A stretch of 64,000 nucleotides of DNA from Herbaspirillum sp. YR522 (GTDB lineage Bacteria; Pseudomonadota; Gammaproteobacteria; Burkholderiales; Burkholderiaceae_D), in the NCBI RefSeq assembly GCF_000282575.1, contig NZ_AKJA01000116.1, positions 1-64,000 on the forward strand, given 5' to 3'. The number at the start of each line of letters is the position of its first letter. Position 1 is the first letter of the stretch. Under the pieces are notes generated by a model that saw only the letters and a list, made by a program, of their open reading frames with translations, was not told the origin of the DNA and did not search any database. Below are positions 15,729 to 24,579 of this stretch, one piece after another. The position numbers and the translations under genes are program-made.

Positions 15729-18191
15729 ATGCGCCTGCAACCGTTCACTCCAAATACCTCGGCACCTGCTGAGCCTGCCAGCACCGCCAACGAGGCAGCA
15801 AACACATCGGCTGCATCGGCCAGCACGCGGCCATCGTCACAAACCAGACATGCATCGGCCATTGCATTGCGTCCCAGGAACGGCACTGCCCAGAGGATGC
15901 AGGCGTTCCTCGCCCAGCAAGCCAATGCCCCTTCAAGCCAGGTGTCGCGCCAATCCGAAGCCCGGCAGACCGTCTTCGACCTGGTCAAGCTGACCAACGA
16001 GGCGCCTTCAATCTATCCGGCCGAATTGATCGGTATCGCCGGTAACGGCGGTGTCGGCCATGCCGGGGTCGAACTGCGGCTGGACCGTTTTCTTGGCGCC
16101 TTCGCCAACGGGACGCTGGAAGGTTTTCTGGCAGAACAGCATCAGCACGGTACGGGCGCGGAGCATCAATTCGTGTCGGATGCCGCAACGCTGTTGGACA
16201 AGTTCAAGACGACCGGATTGAACAGCGACGAACAACTCGTCTTGCTTACATGGATTCGTCAGCAATATGGCGCGCCTGCAGGAAGTTACGTGGCGTCCCA
16301 CATCACACCGCTTATCGCAAACTGGGCGGAGCGCGCCTCCGAGTTCGACCACCGTGACGATTTCGCCGAGCTATTGAGCAACACCCTGTGCGCCGTGCGT
16401 GCAGAAACGGTTCAGCGTGGTCACGCCACCTTGCTGCAGGTCCTACGCAATACGATCACGCAATATGAACTTCGAAAGGCGCCGCGTAGCCATGACGAAG
16501 TCAATGAAATGATGCGTCAGTTGGAAGAATTCCCGGCCGGTCATGCAGTCTCCGGGCGACGCCTTCGATTCGTGATGGAGTGCGTCTGCGAGGCCATGCA
16601 AGACGATGCCCAGCTTCTGGTACCGAATGCAAAAGCCGCCTCGGACGCGCCCCGCGACACCAAGCGCATGCCCAATGATTGCGCCATCCAATGGGCCGCG
16701 CGCCTGCGCGACATGGCAAAATCCACTGCAGATCCGGGGCTGAAGAAAGCGTGTGAAAAAGAATACGACACCATACTGGAGCATTTCCTTCGACACGACC
16801 TGAGCTTCGAATTTACGCGCGCCTATTTTTCGGCCGCGCGCTCGTCGATGCACACGCTCGGTTGCCACAGCCTGATGCGGCTGGCCGATGATCTGTTGCG
16901 CCAGTTGCCGGGCCCCGAGCACGATGATTTCGACCGCGACAAGAGCGAAATCGTCTTCAAGACAGCCTTGCATGACAATCCCTACGGCCGTGTATTCGGC
17001 ACCCTGCTCTGCAAGAGGATCCAGGACGCCCCCTCGGACGACATGCGCGCCACGCTGTCGCGGATGAGTGAGTGGCTGAGCGACTATATCTTCCCGGACC
17101 AGCATCCCGACGAACAAGGCCGCCCACACATCGTGTTGTCGCAAGGCGATACCGACCTTGTGAAGGCGCTGCGCGATGAACTCGGCGCAAATGAACTCAA
17201 CTGGCGCCGCCGTATGCCGGGCGCATTGTACGACTTCCTCGATTCGCATGGAGATGACCCGGATGATGTGGAAGAAGCCGTTGCGGCGCTGGTGGGCTAT
17301 CTGAACGATGTCGCCGAGGAGCCGGAGAGCATCGACTTCATCGCCCTTCCCCACCTGATGTTCAAGGCCATGGTGGTGGACCCGCGCGACGATGCGCCCT
17401 GGGTAGAACAGCGCGAGCAGCAGTATGCCGAACTGGGCACGATACGCCAGCGTCTGGTCATTCGCGACGACCAACCAAAAGCTATTCGTACGCTTGCCAA
17501 TCACCTGTATCACGAAGAGGGTTCGATCGGTTCTGAACAGCTCGATGCCATGCTCGATACGGCAGACGACCTGCAGGATATGCTGCGTCAGGCGAGTCGT
17601 CGCGATGCCGTCGTCGGTATTACCCTGGCGCACCAGCCTCCTGCCGTACAGGATAACTGGTTGCTGCCCGCGCCTCGGCCGTCGAACGCTGTCATACCGA
17701 ATTTTTCACAGCATCCGATCAGGCTCAACGATCGGCTGGAGATCGCCCCGGACGACCCGGCCATTCCCAATTACTTCAGCGTGATGGAAAAGAACCGGCT
17801 GCGTCACGGCGAGGCGTTCGGCACCGATCTGTCGGGTGTCTGCAATTACTTCCTGCATCCGCTTGCCCATGCCAGCAAGCATGGCGCCCCATTCGACTTT
17901 CGTGCGGTACTCAATGTGGTCGCCATTTATCTGAACCTGGACGGCGGGCACGATCCCTCGGAATGTTATGGCGTGGCGCGCCTGCTCGATGGCAAGGAAG
18001 AAGGAAAACTCGATCTTGGGCTGGGCCTGGGTGATAACTCACCCGACGCGCACTTCGTGTTTGATTACCATATGATGGAAGATCCCGCGCAGGCAAACAT
18101 GCAAGCGCATTTCCGCAAGGCGTTCGAGCAGGTGCTCGACTACCACGACCGGTACAGCCATTACGCGCAGTCCGATTCGTCGTCGCGTTGA
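15729..18191 (+). CDS. Large protein of unknown family, candidate type III effector
   Basis: An 820-residue ORF from ATG 15729; the frame is open upstream to 15507 but those codons overlap the promoter-like region. Residues 1-50 contain 8 Ser and 6 Thr, only two acidic residues (E15, E22) and none in the first 12, a composition typical of type III secretion signals. Residues about 70-820 look globular and helical, with no transmembrane segment or signal peptide and no motif I recognise. The C-terminus contains GHDPSECYGVARLLDGKEEG. Base composition looks lower in GC than the flanks. An hrp-box-like promoter lies 73 bases upstream and tRNA-Gly 212 bases downstream. No secretion genes are in the window, so the effector role is an inference. 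Confidence 0.75.
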   Translation: MRLQPFTPNTSAPAEPASTANEAANTSAASASTRPSSQTRHASAIALRPRNGTAQRMQAFLAQQANAPSSQVSRQSEARQTVFDLVKLTNEAPSIYPAELIGIAGNGGVGHAGVELRLDRFLGAFANGTLEGFLAEQHQHGTGAEHQFVSDAATLLDKFKTTGLNSDEQLVLLTWIRQQYGAPAGSYVASHITPLIANWAERASEFDHRDDFAELLSNTLCAVRAETVQRGHATLLQVLRNTITQYELRKAPRSHDEVNEMMRQLEEFPAGHAVSGRRLRFVMECVCEAMQDDAQLLVPNAKAASDAPRDTKRMPNDCAIQWAARLRDMAKSTADPGLKKACEKEYDTILEHFLRHDLSFEFTRAYFSAARSSMHTLGCHSLMRLADDLLRQLPGPEHDDFDRDKSEIVFKTALHDNPYGRVFGTLLCKRIQDAPSDDMRATLSRMSEWLSDYIFPDQHPDEQGRPHIVLSQGDTDLVKALRDELGANELNWRRRMPGALYDFLDSHGDDPDDVEEAVAALVGYLNDVAEEPESIDFIALPHLMFKAMVVDPRDDAPWVEQREQQYAELGTIRQRLVIRDDQPKAIRTLANHLYHEEGSIGSEQLDAMLDTADDLQDMLRQASRRDAVVGITLAHQPPAVQDNWLLPAPRPSNAVIPNFSQHPIRLNDRLEIAPDDPAIPNYFSVMEKNRLRHGEAFGTDLSGVCNYFLHPLAHASKHGAPFDFRAVLNVVAIYLNLDGGHDPSECYGVARLLDGKEEGKLDLGLGLGDNSPDAHFVFDYHMMEDPAQANMQAHFRKAFEQVLDYHDRYSHYAQSDSSSR

Positions 18192-18403
18192 GCAGCTTGC
18201 TGAGCCTATTCCGTGTCAGATGGCGTCGGTTTTTCCGCGGTATCGCCCTGTTTCGGCCCTTTCCGGGAGCGTTCCTGTCCGCGCTGGCATGCCTCTAACT
18301 ATCGGCACACGCTTCTCCAGCAGCGGGCCACCTCGGGGGCCCCACCGCATACGAGCCCGTGCCGTTGCCTCATCACCATAAAGCCGCGTAAAATGCCGGT
18401 TCC

Positions 18404-18477
18404 GCGGGTGTAGCTCAATGGTAGAGCAGAAGCTTCCCAAGCTTAAGACGAGGGTTCGATCCCCTTCACCCGCTCCA
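18404..18477 (+). tRNA. tRNA-Gly (anticodon CCC)
   Basis: A 74-base tRNA with encoded CCA. Acceptor GCGGGTG pairs with CACCCGC, the discriminator is T, and CCA is at 18475-18477. D arm GCTC-AATGGTA-GAGC, anticodon loop TTCCCAA, and T arm AGGG-TTCGATC-CCCT are all visible. The anticodon CCC decodes GGG. It lies between the unusual 820-residue ORF and trmB, a common position for an island boundary, though no attachment-site repeat was found. Confidence 0.95.
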
Positions 18478-18547
18478 GATTGCATGCTGCCAAGCCCCGT
18501 ACCCGGTGCGACGGTCCTCGCCGCGCTCTTCGATTCTCGAGTCATTC

Positions 18548-19267
18548 ATGTCAGAAAACAAATCCGGCAAGCCGCTGTTCTACGATCCCAGCGAACGCCG
18601 CATCCGTAGTTTCGTTACCCGCACCGGTCGCGTGTCCAATGCGCAAGAGCGTGCGCTGGAAGAACTGGGCCCCAGGTTCGCGATCCCCTACGCCAAGCAA
18701 ACGCTGGACATCGACGCCGCCTTCGGGCGCACCGCCCCTACGGTGCTGGAGATCGGCTTTGGCATGGGCGAGACCAGTGCCAGGATCTCGGCACTGATGC
18801 CGGAGAAGAACTTCATCGGCGTCGAAGTGCACACCCCGGGGGTGGGCAGCTACCTGAAGCTGATCGACGAGGGCGGGCTGACCAATGCCCGCATCATCCA
18901 GCACGATGCCGTGGAAGTGCTCAACCACATGATCGCGCCGGGCACCCTGGCCGGCGTGCACGTATTCTTTCCCGATCCCTGGCACAAGGCGCGTCACAAC
19001 AAGCGCCGCCTGATCCAGGGGCCGCTGGTGCAATTGCTCAGTTCGCGCCTGGCCATCGGCGGCTACCTGCATTGCGCTACCGATTGGGAAGAGTACGCGA
19101 TCCAGATGCTCGAGGTGCTGAGCGCCGAACCGACACTGAAGAATACGTCGACCGATGCGTCTGGCTATGCGCCCCGGCCGGAATATCGTCCGACCACCAA
19201 GTTCGAGAACCGTGGTCTGCGACTCGGGCATGGGGTGTGGGACCTGGTGTTCGAGAAGATCGCCTGA
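18548..19267 (+). CDS. trmB: tRNA (guanine-N7-)-methyltransferase TrmB
   Basis: A 239-residue cytoplasmic enzyme that forms m7G46 in tRNA using SAM. SAM motif I is [10 protein letters not shown], and the family hallmark [16 protein letters not shown] is complete, followed by [10 protein letters not shown] and a C-terminal PTTKFENRG. The start is ATG 18548 ([10 protein letters not shown]); it follows the tRNA-Gly gene by 70 bases. A strong bidirectional terminator lies 20 bases after the stop. Confidence 0.95.
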   Translation: MSENKSGKPLFYDPSERRIRSFVTRTGRVSNAQERALEELGPRFAIPYAKQTLDIDAAFGRTAPTVLEIGFGMGETSARISALMPEKNFIGVEVHTPGVGSYLKLIDEGGLTNARIIQHDAVEVLNHMIAPGTLAGVHVFFPDPWHKARHNKRRLIQGPLVQLLSSRLAIGGYLHCATDWEEYAIQMLEVLSAEPTLKNTSTDASGYAPRPEYRPTTKFENRGLRLGHGVWDLVFEKIA

Positions 19268-19287
19268 ACGCATCGGCCCGCAGCACG

Positions 19288-19322
19288 AAAAACGGCATGC
19301 CCTTGCGGGACATGCCGTTTTT
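19288..19322. terminator. Bidirectional terminator between trmB and recQ
   Basis: AAAAACGGCATG-CCC and GGGA-CATGCCGTTTTT form a stem of about 15 bp around a short TTGC loop, with A and T tracts on both sides. It serves trmB on the plus strand and could equally stop minus-strand recQ transcripts. Confidence 0.9.
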
Positions 19323-19427
19323 CCATGGCGGGTGGCATGACACTATTTCAGCTTGAACACCGCCACCGCGCGGTTCAAGCACCAGGCCTGCACGCCTTCA
19401 ACCTAAGCTGGACGGCAGCGTCGGCTA

Positions 19428-21284
19428 TCAACCCTGCTCTTGCGAGAACGCCGCAATCAACGCAATCAACTGCGCGCCATAGGTCTCGAGCTTCTTCTCG
19501 CCCACGCCGGTGACGTGGCGCAGGTCGTCGATCGAGGACGGCCGCGCCTTGGCGATCTCGCGCATGGTGGCGTCGTGGAAGATGACGTAGGCCGGCACGT
19601 TGTGCTCGCGCGCGGTCTCGACCCGCCACCAGCGCAGCTTGTCGAACAAGGCCTGCTCCTGCGGCGTAAGGTCGGTCTCGACGAAGCCCGAGCGCTGCGT
19701 GCTGCTGCGCTTGGGCCTGACCGGTTTCTGGTATTGCCGCAGCTGGATCTTCTGCTCGCCCTTCAACACCGGTCGCGCGGCGTCGGTCAGCTTGAGCGAA
19801 CTGTAGTTCTCGTGGTCGACCGTGAGCAAGCCGATGGCGATCACCTGGCGCAACAATGCGCGCCATTCGGCCTCGCCCACATCGCTGCCGATGCCGAACA
19901 CCGACAGCTGGTCATGACGCCATTGCTTGACGCGGTCGCCATCGATGCCGCGCAAGACGTCCAGCACATGCCCGGCGGCAAAGCGCTGCTCGACGCGATA
20001 CACGGTCGACAACAGTTTTTGCACCTGCACGGTGGCGTCGAACGACACCGGCGGCGACATGCAGATATCGCAGTTGCCGCAGGGCGTGGCTTGCTGCCCG
20101 AAATAATTGAGGATGCGCACCCGCCGGCAATGCATGGTTTCGCATAGGCCCAGCATGGCATCGAGCTTGGTACGCAAGACGCGCTTGAAGTCTTCGTCGG
20201 CTTCGGACTCTTCGATCATGCGCCGCTGCTGCACCACATCCTGCAGGCCATACGCCATCCAGGCATCGGCCGGCAGGCCGTCGCGGCCGCCACGACCGGT
20301 TTCCTGGTAGTAGCCCTCGATGCTCTTGGGCAGGTCGAGGTGGCAGACGAAGCGCACATCGGGCTTGTCGATCCCCATGCCGAAGGCCACCGTGGCCACC
20401 ATCACGATCTTGTCCTCGCGCAGGAACCGCGACTGGTTGGTGCTGCGCGCCTGGGCATCCATGCCGGCGTGATAGGCCAGTGCGTTGAGGCCCTCGCTGC
20501 GCAGGAACTCGGCGGTCTCGTCGACCTTCTTGCGCGACAGGCAATAGACGATGCCGGCATCCTCGGCGTGCTCGCTCTTGATGAAATCGAGCAATTGCTT
20601 GCGGCCGTTGCCCTTCTCGACGATCTGGTAGCGGATGTTGGGACGGTCGAACGACGAGACGAACTGCTGCGCCTGCTCGAGCTGCAGGCGGTGCACGATC
20701 TCGGCGCGGGTCTGGGCGTCGGCGGTAGCCGTCAACGCGATGCGTGGCACCTGCGGAAAACGCTCGTGCAGGATCGACAGCTTGATGTACTCGGGACGGA
20801 AGTCGTGCCCCCATTGCGAGACGCAATGCGCCTCGTCGATGGCGAACAGGCCGATCTTGATCGAGTCGAGCAGGTCCAGGCAGCGCTGCGTCATCAGGCG
20901 CTCTGGCGCCACGTAGAGCACATCGAGATCGCCCTGGCGCAGGCGGCGTTCGATCTGCATCGCCTCGTCGAAGCTCTGGCTCGAATTGAGGAAGGCGGCG
21001 CGCACGCCGACTTCGTCGAGGGCGTCGACCTGGTCCTGCATCAAGGCGATCAACGGCGACACCACCACCCCTACCCCCTCGCGCAACAGCGACGGCACCT
21101 GGTAGCACAGCGACTTGCCGCCGCCGGTCGGCATCAATACCAGCGCATCGCCGCCGCTGGCCACGTGGCGCACGATCTCGCCTTGCTGGCCGCGGAACGA
21201 CGAATAGCCGAATACCGTCTCCAGCACGTGCAGCGCACGTTGCGGCAACGGGGTATCGGCGGGCAGGGTATCGAAATCGACCAT
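19428..21284 (-). CDS. recQ: ATP-dependent DNA helicase RecQ
   Basis: A 618-residue 3'-5' helicase of the RecFOR pathway. Walker A is in MPTGGGKSLCYQ. Motif II and the aromatic-rich loop are IDEAHCVSQWGHDFRPEY. Motif VI lies in YYQETGRGGRDG. Zinc cysteines are CETMHC and CGNCDIC. A C-terminal HRDC domain (ATMREIAKARPSSIDDL) completes the standard RecQ layout. ATG 21284 is the canonical start (MVDFDTLPAD); the frame runs open to 21503 without family similarity. It is the last gene of a minus-strand group with the two UppP paralogues. Confidence 0.95.
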   Translation of the reverse strand: MVDFDTLPADTPLPQRALHVLETVFGYSSFRGQQGEIVRHVASGGDALVLMPTGGGKSLCYQVPSLLREGVGVVVSPLIALMQDQVDALDEVGVRAAFLNSSQSFDEAMQIERRLRQGDLDVLYVAPERLMTQRCLDLLDSIKIGLFAIDEAHCVSQWGHDFRPEYIKLSILHERFPQVPRIALTATADAQTRAEIVHRLQLEQAQQFVSSFDRPNIRYQIVEKGNGRKQLLDFIKSEHAEDAGIVYCLSRKKVDETAEFLRSEGLNALAYHAGMDAQARSTNQSRFLREDKIVMVATVAFGMGIDKPDVRFVCHLDLPKSIEGYYQETGRGGRDGLPADAWMAYGLQDVVQQRRMIEESEADEDFKRVLRTKLDAMLGLCETMHCRRVRILNYFGQQATPCGNCDICMSPPVSFDATVQVQKLLSTVYRVEQRFAAGHVLDVLRGIDGDRVKQWRHDQLSVFGIGSDVGEAEWRALLRQVIAIGLLTVDHENYSSLKLTDAARPVLKGEQKIQLRQYQKPVRPKRSSTQRSGFVETDLTPQEQALFDKLRWWRVETAREHNVPAYVIFHDATMREIAKARPSSIDDLRHVTGVGEKKLETYGAQLIALIAAFSQEQG

Positions 21285-21307
21285 GGAATTTGATTCGGTA
21301 GATGAGT

Positions 21308-22180
21308 CTATTGCAACCAGCCGTAGCCGACGGCCACCAGCAAGAACACGCCGAGCCCGGCGCGGTAGACGATGAAGGGCCAGGTGGAAAAACGCTCGAG
21401 GAACCGCATCAGGCCCCAGATGGCGGCGAACGCCGACACGCTGGCCACGACCAGTCCGAACAGCAGGATACCCCAGGCCTGCAACGGAATATGCGCATGC
21501 CACAGCTCGACCAGTTCCTTGAGGCCAGCCAGCGCGATGGCCGGCAAACCCAGCAGGAACGAAAACCGCGCCGCTTCTTCACGCTTGAAATTGAGCAGCA
21601 ACGCCGCCGTCAGGGTGGACCCGGAGCGCGATACGCCGGGAATCAAGGCGCCCACCTGGGCCACGCCGACGATCACCGCATCGCGCAGGCGCATCTGCCC
21701 GACCGTGCGGCGATGGCGGCAAGCCACTTCGGCCAGCCCCAGCAGCAGCGCCATGGCAATGCACGACCAGCCGATGACCGTCAGGCTGCGCAGCGGCGAG
21801 CCGCAGGCATTGAGCACGTGCGACAAGGCCAGCCCGGCGATGCAGATGGGGATGGTGGCCAGCACGATGGCCAGGCCCAGGCGCAGCATCGGGTCGCCGA
21901 AATCGCGCCGGCGCCAGGCGGCCAGGCTGCCACCGGTGACGGCGGCCACGTCGCGCCTGAAATAGGTGATCACGGCGGCCAGCGCGGCCATCTGCATGGC
22001 GGCCGAGAAGGCCGAGCCGGGGTCATGCCAGCCGAGCAGCGCCGGGACGATGCGCATGTGCGCCGTGGACGAGATGGGCAGCAGTTCGGTGATGCCCTGG
22101 ACGATGCCGAGGAAACCGATTTGCAGATAGCTGAGCGAAGCGAAGCCGATATCGAGGCCGGCGCTGCAGACATTGGCCAT
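21308..22180 (-). CDS. UppP-family undecaprenyl-diphosphatase paralogue
   Basis: A 290-residue polytopic membrane protein of the BacA/UppP family. Both signature motifs are present: QGITELLPISSTAHM near the N-terminus and GVSRSGSTL in the middle. It would dephosphorylate undecaprenyl pyrophosphate to the carrier phosphate. It is divergent from the canonical copy just upstream (for example ISSTAHM against ISSTGHL), so it may have a specialised role such as recycling during O-antigen assembly. It starts at ATG 22180, lies 152 bases from the other uppP, and stops 23 bases before the recQ start. Confidence 0.85.
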   Translation of the reverse strand: MANVCSAGLDIGFASLSYLQIGFLGIVQGITELLPISSTAHMRIVPALLGWHDPGSAFSAAMQMAALAAVITYFRRDVAAVTGGSLAAWRRRDFGDPMLRLGLAIVLATIPICIAGLALSHVLNACGSPLRSLTVIGWSCIAMALLLGLAEVACRHRRTVGQMRLRDAVIVGVAQVGALIPGVSRSGSTLTAALLLNFKREEAARFSFLLGLPAIALAGLKELVELWHAHIPLQAWGILLFGLVVASVSAFAAIWGLMRFLERFSTWPFIVYRAGLGVFLLVAVGYGWLQ

Positions 22181-22332
22181 GGGAAACTCTTGGGTCTGGA
22201 ATTTGGCGATGCAATGATGACGCCGGAGGCATCGAGGCGACCGGCCGGAACAACAGGAGCGACACTATAGCAGGACTGCGGAGGAGGATAGGCGCGCCCG
22301 GCGCATCGGGCGGGCGCGCCATCGGGTGCGGC

Positions 22333-23187
22333 TTACTCGGCCCAGACCACCATGCCACTGTAGGCCGTGACCAGCACGACGATACCGAAGACGATGCGGT
22401 ACCACGCGAAAATCGTGAAATCGTGGGAGCTGATGTAACGCAGCAGCCAGCGTACGCAGAGGAAGGCCGACACGAAGGCGGCCACGGTGCCCACCGTGAA
22501 CAAGGGTGCATCGGCGGCGCTGAGCAGCGCCCGGTCCTTGTAGAGCGAATAGATGGTCGCCGCGAACAGGGTCGGGATGGCCAGGAAGAACGAGAACTCG
22601 GTCGCCGCCTTGCGCGACAGGCCGAACATCATGCCGCCGATGATGGTGGCACCCGAGCGGCTGGTGCCGGGGATCAGCGCAAACGCCTGCGCAATGCCGA
22701 CCTTGAGCGCGTCGAGCGGGGTCATGTCGTCGACCGTCTCGATGCGGGCCGAGGCCATGCTCATGCGGTCCTTGTTGCGGCGCTCGACCCACAGGATGAT
22801 CAGGCCGCCGACGATGAAGGCGATCGCCACCGAGACCGGATTGAACAGCTGTTCCTTGATCCGGCGGCTGAACAGGAAGCCGAGGACGGCGGCCGGCAGG
22901 AAGGCGATGATCAGGTTGATCACCAGGCGCTGCGCCTTGCGGTCGGTAAACAGGCCGCCCAGTACGCCGGCGATGCGGGCTCGGTATTCCCAGCACACGG
23001 CAAGGATGGCACCAGCCTGGATGACGATCTCGAAGACGTCGACTTTTTCCTTGGGGAAAGCCGGGCCCGAGAATTCGAGCAGACTGCCGGCGAGAATGAG
23101 GTGACCGGTCGAGGAAATGGGGAGGAATTCCGTCAGGCCTTCGACGATGCCCATGATGAGCGCCTTGAGCGCGAGGATGGTGTCCAT
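22333..23187 (-). CDS. uppP: Undecaprenyl-diphosphatase UppP (BacA)
   Basis: A 284-residue canonical BacA-type UppP. Motif 1 is [15 protein letters not shown] (about 16-30) and motif 2 is GTSRSGATI, with the catalytic Glu, Ser and Arg in place and about eight hydrophobic segments. It recycles the C55 carrier for peptidoglycan, O-antigen and other glycans and can confer bacitracin tolerance. ATG 23187. It is adjacent to a second, divergent paralogue on the same strand. Confidence 0.93.
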   Translation of the reverse strand: MDTILALKALIMGIVEGLTEFLPISSTGHLILAGSLLEFSGPAFPKEKVDVFEIVIQAGAILAVCWEYRARIAGVLGGLFTDRKAQRLVINLIIAFLPAAVLGFLFSRRIKEQLFNPVSVAIAFIVGGLIILWVERRNKDRMSMASARIETVDDMTPLDALKVGIAQAFALIPGTSRSGATIIGGMMFGLSRKAATEFSFFLAIPTLFAATIYSLYKDRALLSAADAPLFTVGTVAAFVSAFLCVRWLLRYISSHDFTIFAWYRIVFGIVVLVTAYSGMVVWAE

Positions 23188-23384
23188 ACGTGGCTAGTTG
23201 GCTTCTTTTGGAGGGTGGATGGGGGAATTACCAAGGTTGAGTCATGAAAACCGGCTCTTTGACCGCGGCACCGGATAAAGGTGCAGCGCAACAAAACGGC
23301 ATTCTACCGGTTAGCCATTAAGATGTCGGTCTTTGCGTTGGAAATACCGGCGCAGCTACCGACCCCATGCCCCGAAAGGAAATC

Positions 23385-23738
23385 ATGTCGACCATCACCA
23401 TCTATCACAATCCCAAGTGCGGCACCTCGCGCAATGTATTGCAGGCATTACGCGATGGTGGCGTCGAACCGACCGTGATCGAATATCTCAAGACCCCACC
23501 CGACCGGGCTACGCTGGTCAAGCTGATCGGCGACATGGGGGTGCCGGTACGCGAGGCGATACGCAGCAAGGAAGCGATCTATACCGAACTGGGGCTGGAT
23601 GACCCGGCCCTGGGCGATGACGAACTGATCGACCAGATGCTGTCTCATCCGATCCTGATCAACCGACCCATCGTGGTCACGCCCAAGGGAACATTGCTGG
23701 TGCGGCCCAAGGAGCGCCTGAGCGAAGTGTTTCCCTGA
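23385..23738 (+). CDS. arsC: Arsenate reductase, glutaredoxin type (ArsC)
   Basis: A 117-residue ArsC/Spx-fold protein. The catalytic Cys is C12 in YHNPKCGTSRNVL, with the family NRPIVVTPKG segment containing the arsenate-binding Arg region. It reduces arsenate to arsenite using glutathione and glutaredoxin. I chose ATG 23385 (SD AAAGGA), not the upstream in-frame start at 23367. No arsR, arsB or acr3 is adjacent, so it is a lone copy; YfgD-like proteins of this family may have other roles. Confidence 0.88.
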   Translation: MSTITIYHNPKCGTSRNVLQALRDGGVEPTVIEYLKTPPDRATLVKLIGDMGVPVREAIRSKEAIYTELGLDDPALGDDELIDQMLSHPILINRPIVVTPKGTLLVRPKERLSEVFP

Positions 23739-23743
23739 TCGTG

Positions 23744-23773
23744 GCGCCTGGCTGGGATCCGGCGGCCAGGCGC
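23744..23773. terminator. 9-bp hairpin after arsC
   Basis: GCGCCTGGC and GCCAGGCGC form a perfect 9-bp stem around a 12-base loop, five bases past the arsC stop. It has no T run on either strand, so termination is plausible but not certain. It lies between convergent genes. Confidence 0.45.
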
Positions 23774-23865
23774 GCCAGGGCCTAGGCGTGATCTTCTCCT
23801 GGACAACACCAGGCAGGCTGCGCTGGTATTTTCCTGGCCGGCAGTCCTTTAGCCTGGCGATCTGC

Positions 23866-24123
23866 TCAATCCGGCCTGGTCGCGTTTTCGAGCTGGAACA
23901 GCCATCGAATGGCCTGTTCTCGCGTGTCGCCGCACATTTCCTCGGACGCCTGCAAACCACCGCAGAACGATGGACGTTCGGGCTTGCCGAAGATCAGGCA
24001 ACGATTGTCGGCGGCAAGTTGCACGCATCGCACGTTGGCGGGCTTGCCGTCGGGCATCCCTGGAATCGGGCTGGTGATGGACGGAGCGACGCAACAGGCG
24101 CCACAGTCGTCGCGGCATTTCAT
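23866..24123 (-). CDS. YkgJ-family cysteine-cluster protein
   Basis: An 85-residue protein rich in Cys (C3, C7, C10 and C11 in [11 protein letters not shown]; then RCVQL, RCLIF, SFCGG, MCGD). This fits the YkgJ/UPF0153 putative zinc- or iron-chelating domain. I start at ATG 24123, with SD AAGGAAG six bases upstream (GTCAAGGAAGCGTT). Longer versions of the frame start upstream without an SD. Function is unknown. It is convergent with arsC. Confidence 0.8.
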   Translation of the reverse strand: MKCRDDCGACCVAPSITSPIPGMPDGKPANVRCVQLAADNRCLIFGKPERPSFCGGLQASEEMCGDTREQAIRWLFQLENATRPD

Positions 24124-24219
24124 AACGCTTCCTTGACAAGACATGCTGCCGGCGGCGAGCGCATCGCTGCCGGAAATCCTTCGCATTGTACCGGCTGGCC
24201 GTCCAGGCGCGCTGGCCGG

Positions 24220-24320
24220 GACAGGCCCTTGGACAGGCTTCCTTCGACAGGCTTCCTTCGACAGGCTTCCTTCGACAGGCTCAGGACAGGCCCTTCGACA
24301 GGCTCAGGACAGGCTTCGAT
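24220..24320. repeat. Short tandem array of GACAGGC-cored units
   Basis: Eight GACAGGC cores start at 24220, 24232, 24246, 24260, 24274, 24285, 24297 and 24308. Three consecutive units are identical 14-mers (GACAGGCTTCCTTC). Later ones alternate GACAGGCTCAG (11) and GACAGGCCCTTC (12). The unit resembles the dispersed intergenic CTTCGACAGGCTCAGG type of element seen in many GC-rich bacteria. There are no spacers, so it is not CRISPR. Slippage could vary the copy number. Confidence 0.8.
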
Positions 24321-24457
24321 ACAGCGCTGCGCGCTTTTGGCCCGAACGGTGTTCCTCAGGCACGACAAAACACAGCGCTACGCTCGATAGCCCGTGCGTC
24401 AAGACACCCACCATCAACGCTTTACACAGCCTTACAGGCGGAGCCTGACCGGCCTGC

Positions 24458-24486
24458 TTGACGTCCTCGTGTTTGGCACTTACATT
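24458..24486 (+). promoter_or_regulatory. Sigma-70-like promoter of the tetR-RND operon
   Basis: TTGACG (24458-24463), exactly 17 bases, then TACATT (24481-24486), matching 5/6 and 4/6 of the consensus. Predicted transcription start is near 24493, just ahead of the palindrome that could be the repressor site. Confidence 0.55.
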
Positions 24487-24498
24487 GCTGACTCCCGG

Positions 24499-24563
24499 GT
24501 AACTTACTCGCATCGGACGCTGTCTTACGTCGATCAGCACGCCGCGTATGCCACCGAGTAAGT
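24499..24563. promoter_or_regulatory. Putative TetR autoregulatory operators
   Basis: GTAA-C-TTAC (24499-24507) is a perfect small palindrome just past the predicted start of transcription. Overlapping it, ACTTACTCG (24502-24510) recurs inverted as CGAGTAAGT (24555-24563), 17 bases before the tetR ATG. Paired sites flanking the leader would suit TetR dimers repressing their own operon. The assignment is by position and symmetry only. Confidence 0.4.
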
Positions 24564-24579
24564 CCTGCCATTGCCCACC

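Larger units (their letters stand above)
24124..24579. other. 456-bp intergenic region with repeat array and tetR control elements
   Basis: No gene was found here. From left to right it contains the ykgJ ribosome-binding site, an eight-copy GACAGGC array (24220-24320), a -35/-10 pair for tetR (24458-24486), and palindromic operator candidates (24499-24510 and 24555-24563). Small ORFs crossing the array are artefacts of its low complexity. Confidence 0.6.

Noticed and set aside
24220..24320. CRISPR array
   Set aside because: Units are 11-14 bases, contiguous and without unique spacers. No cas genes are present.
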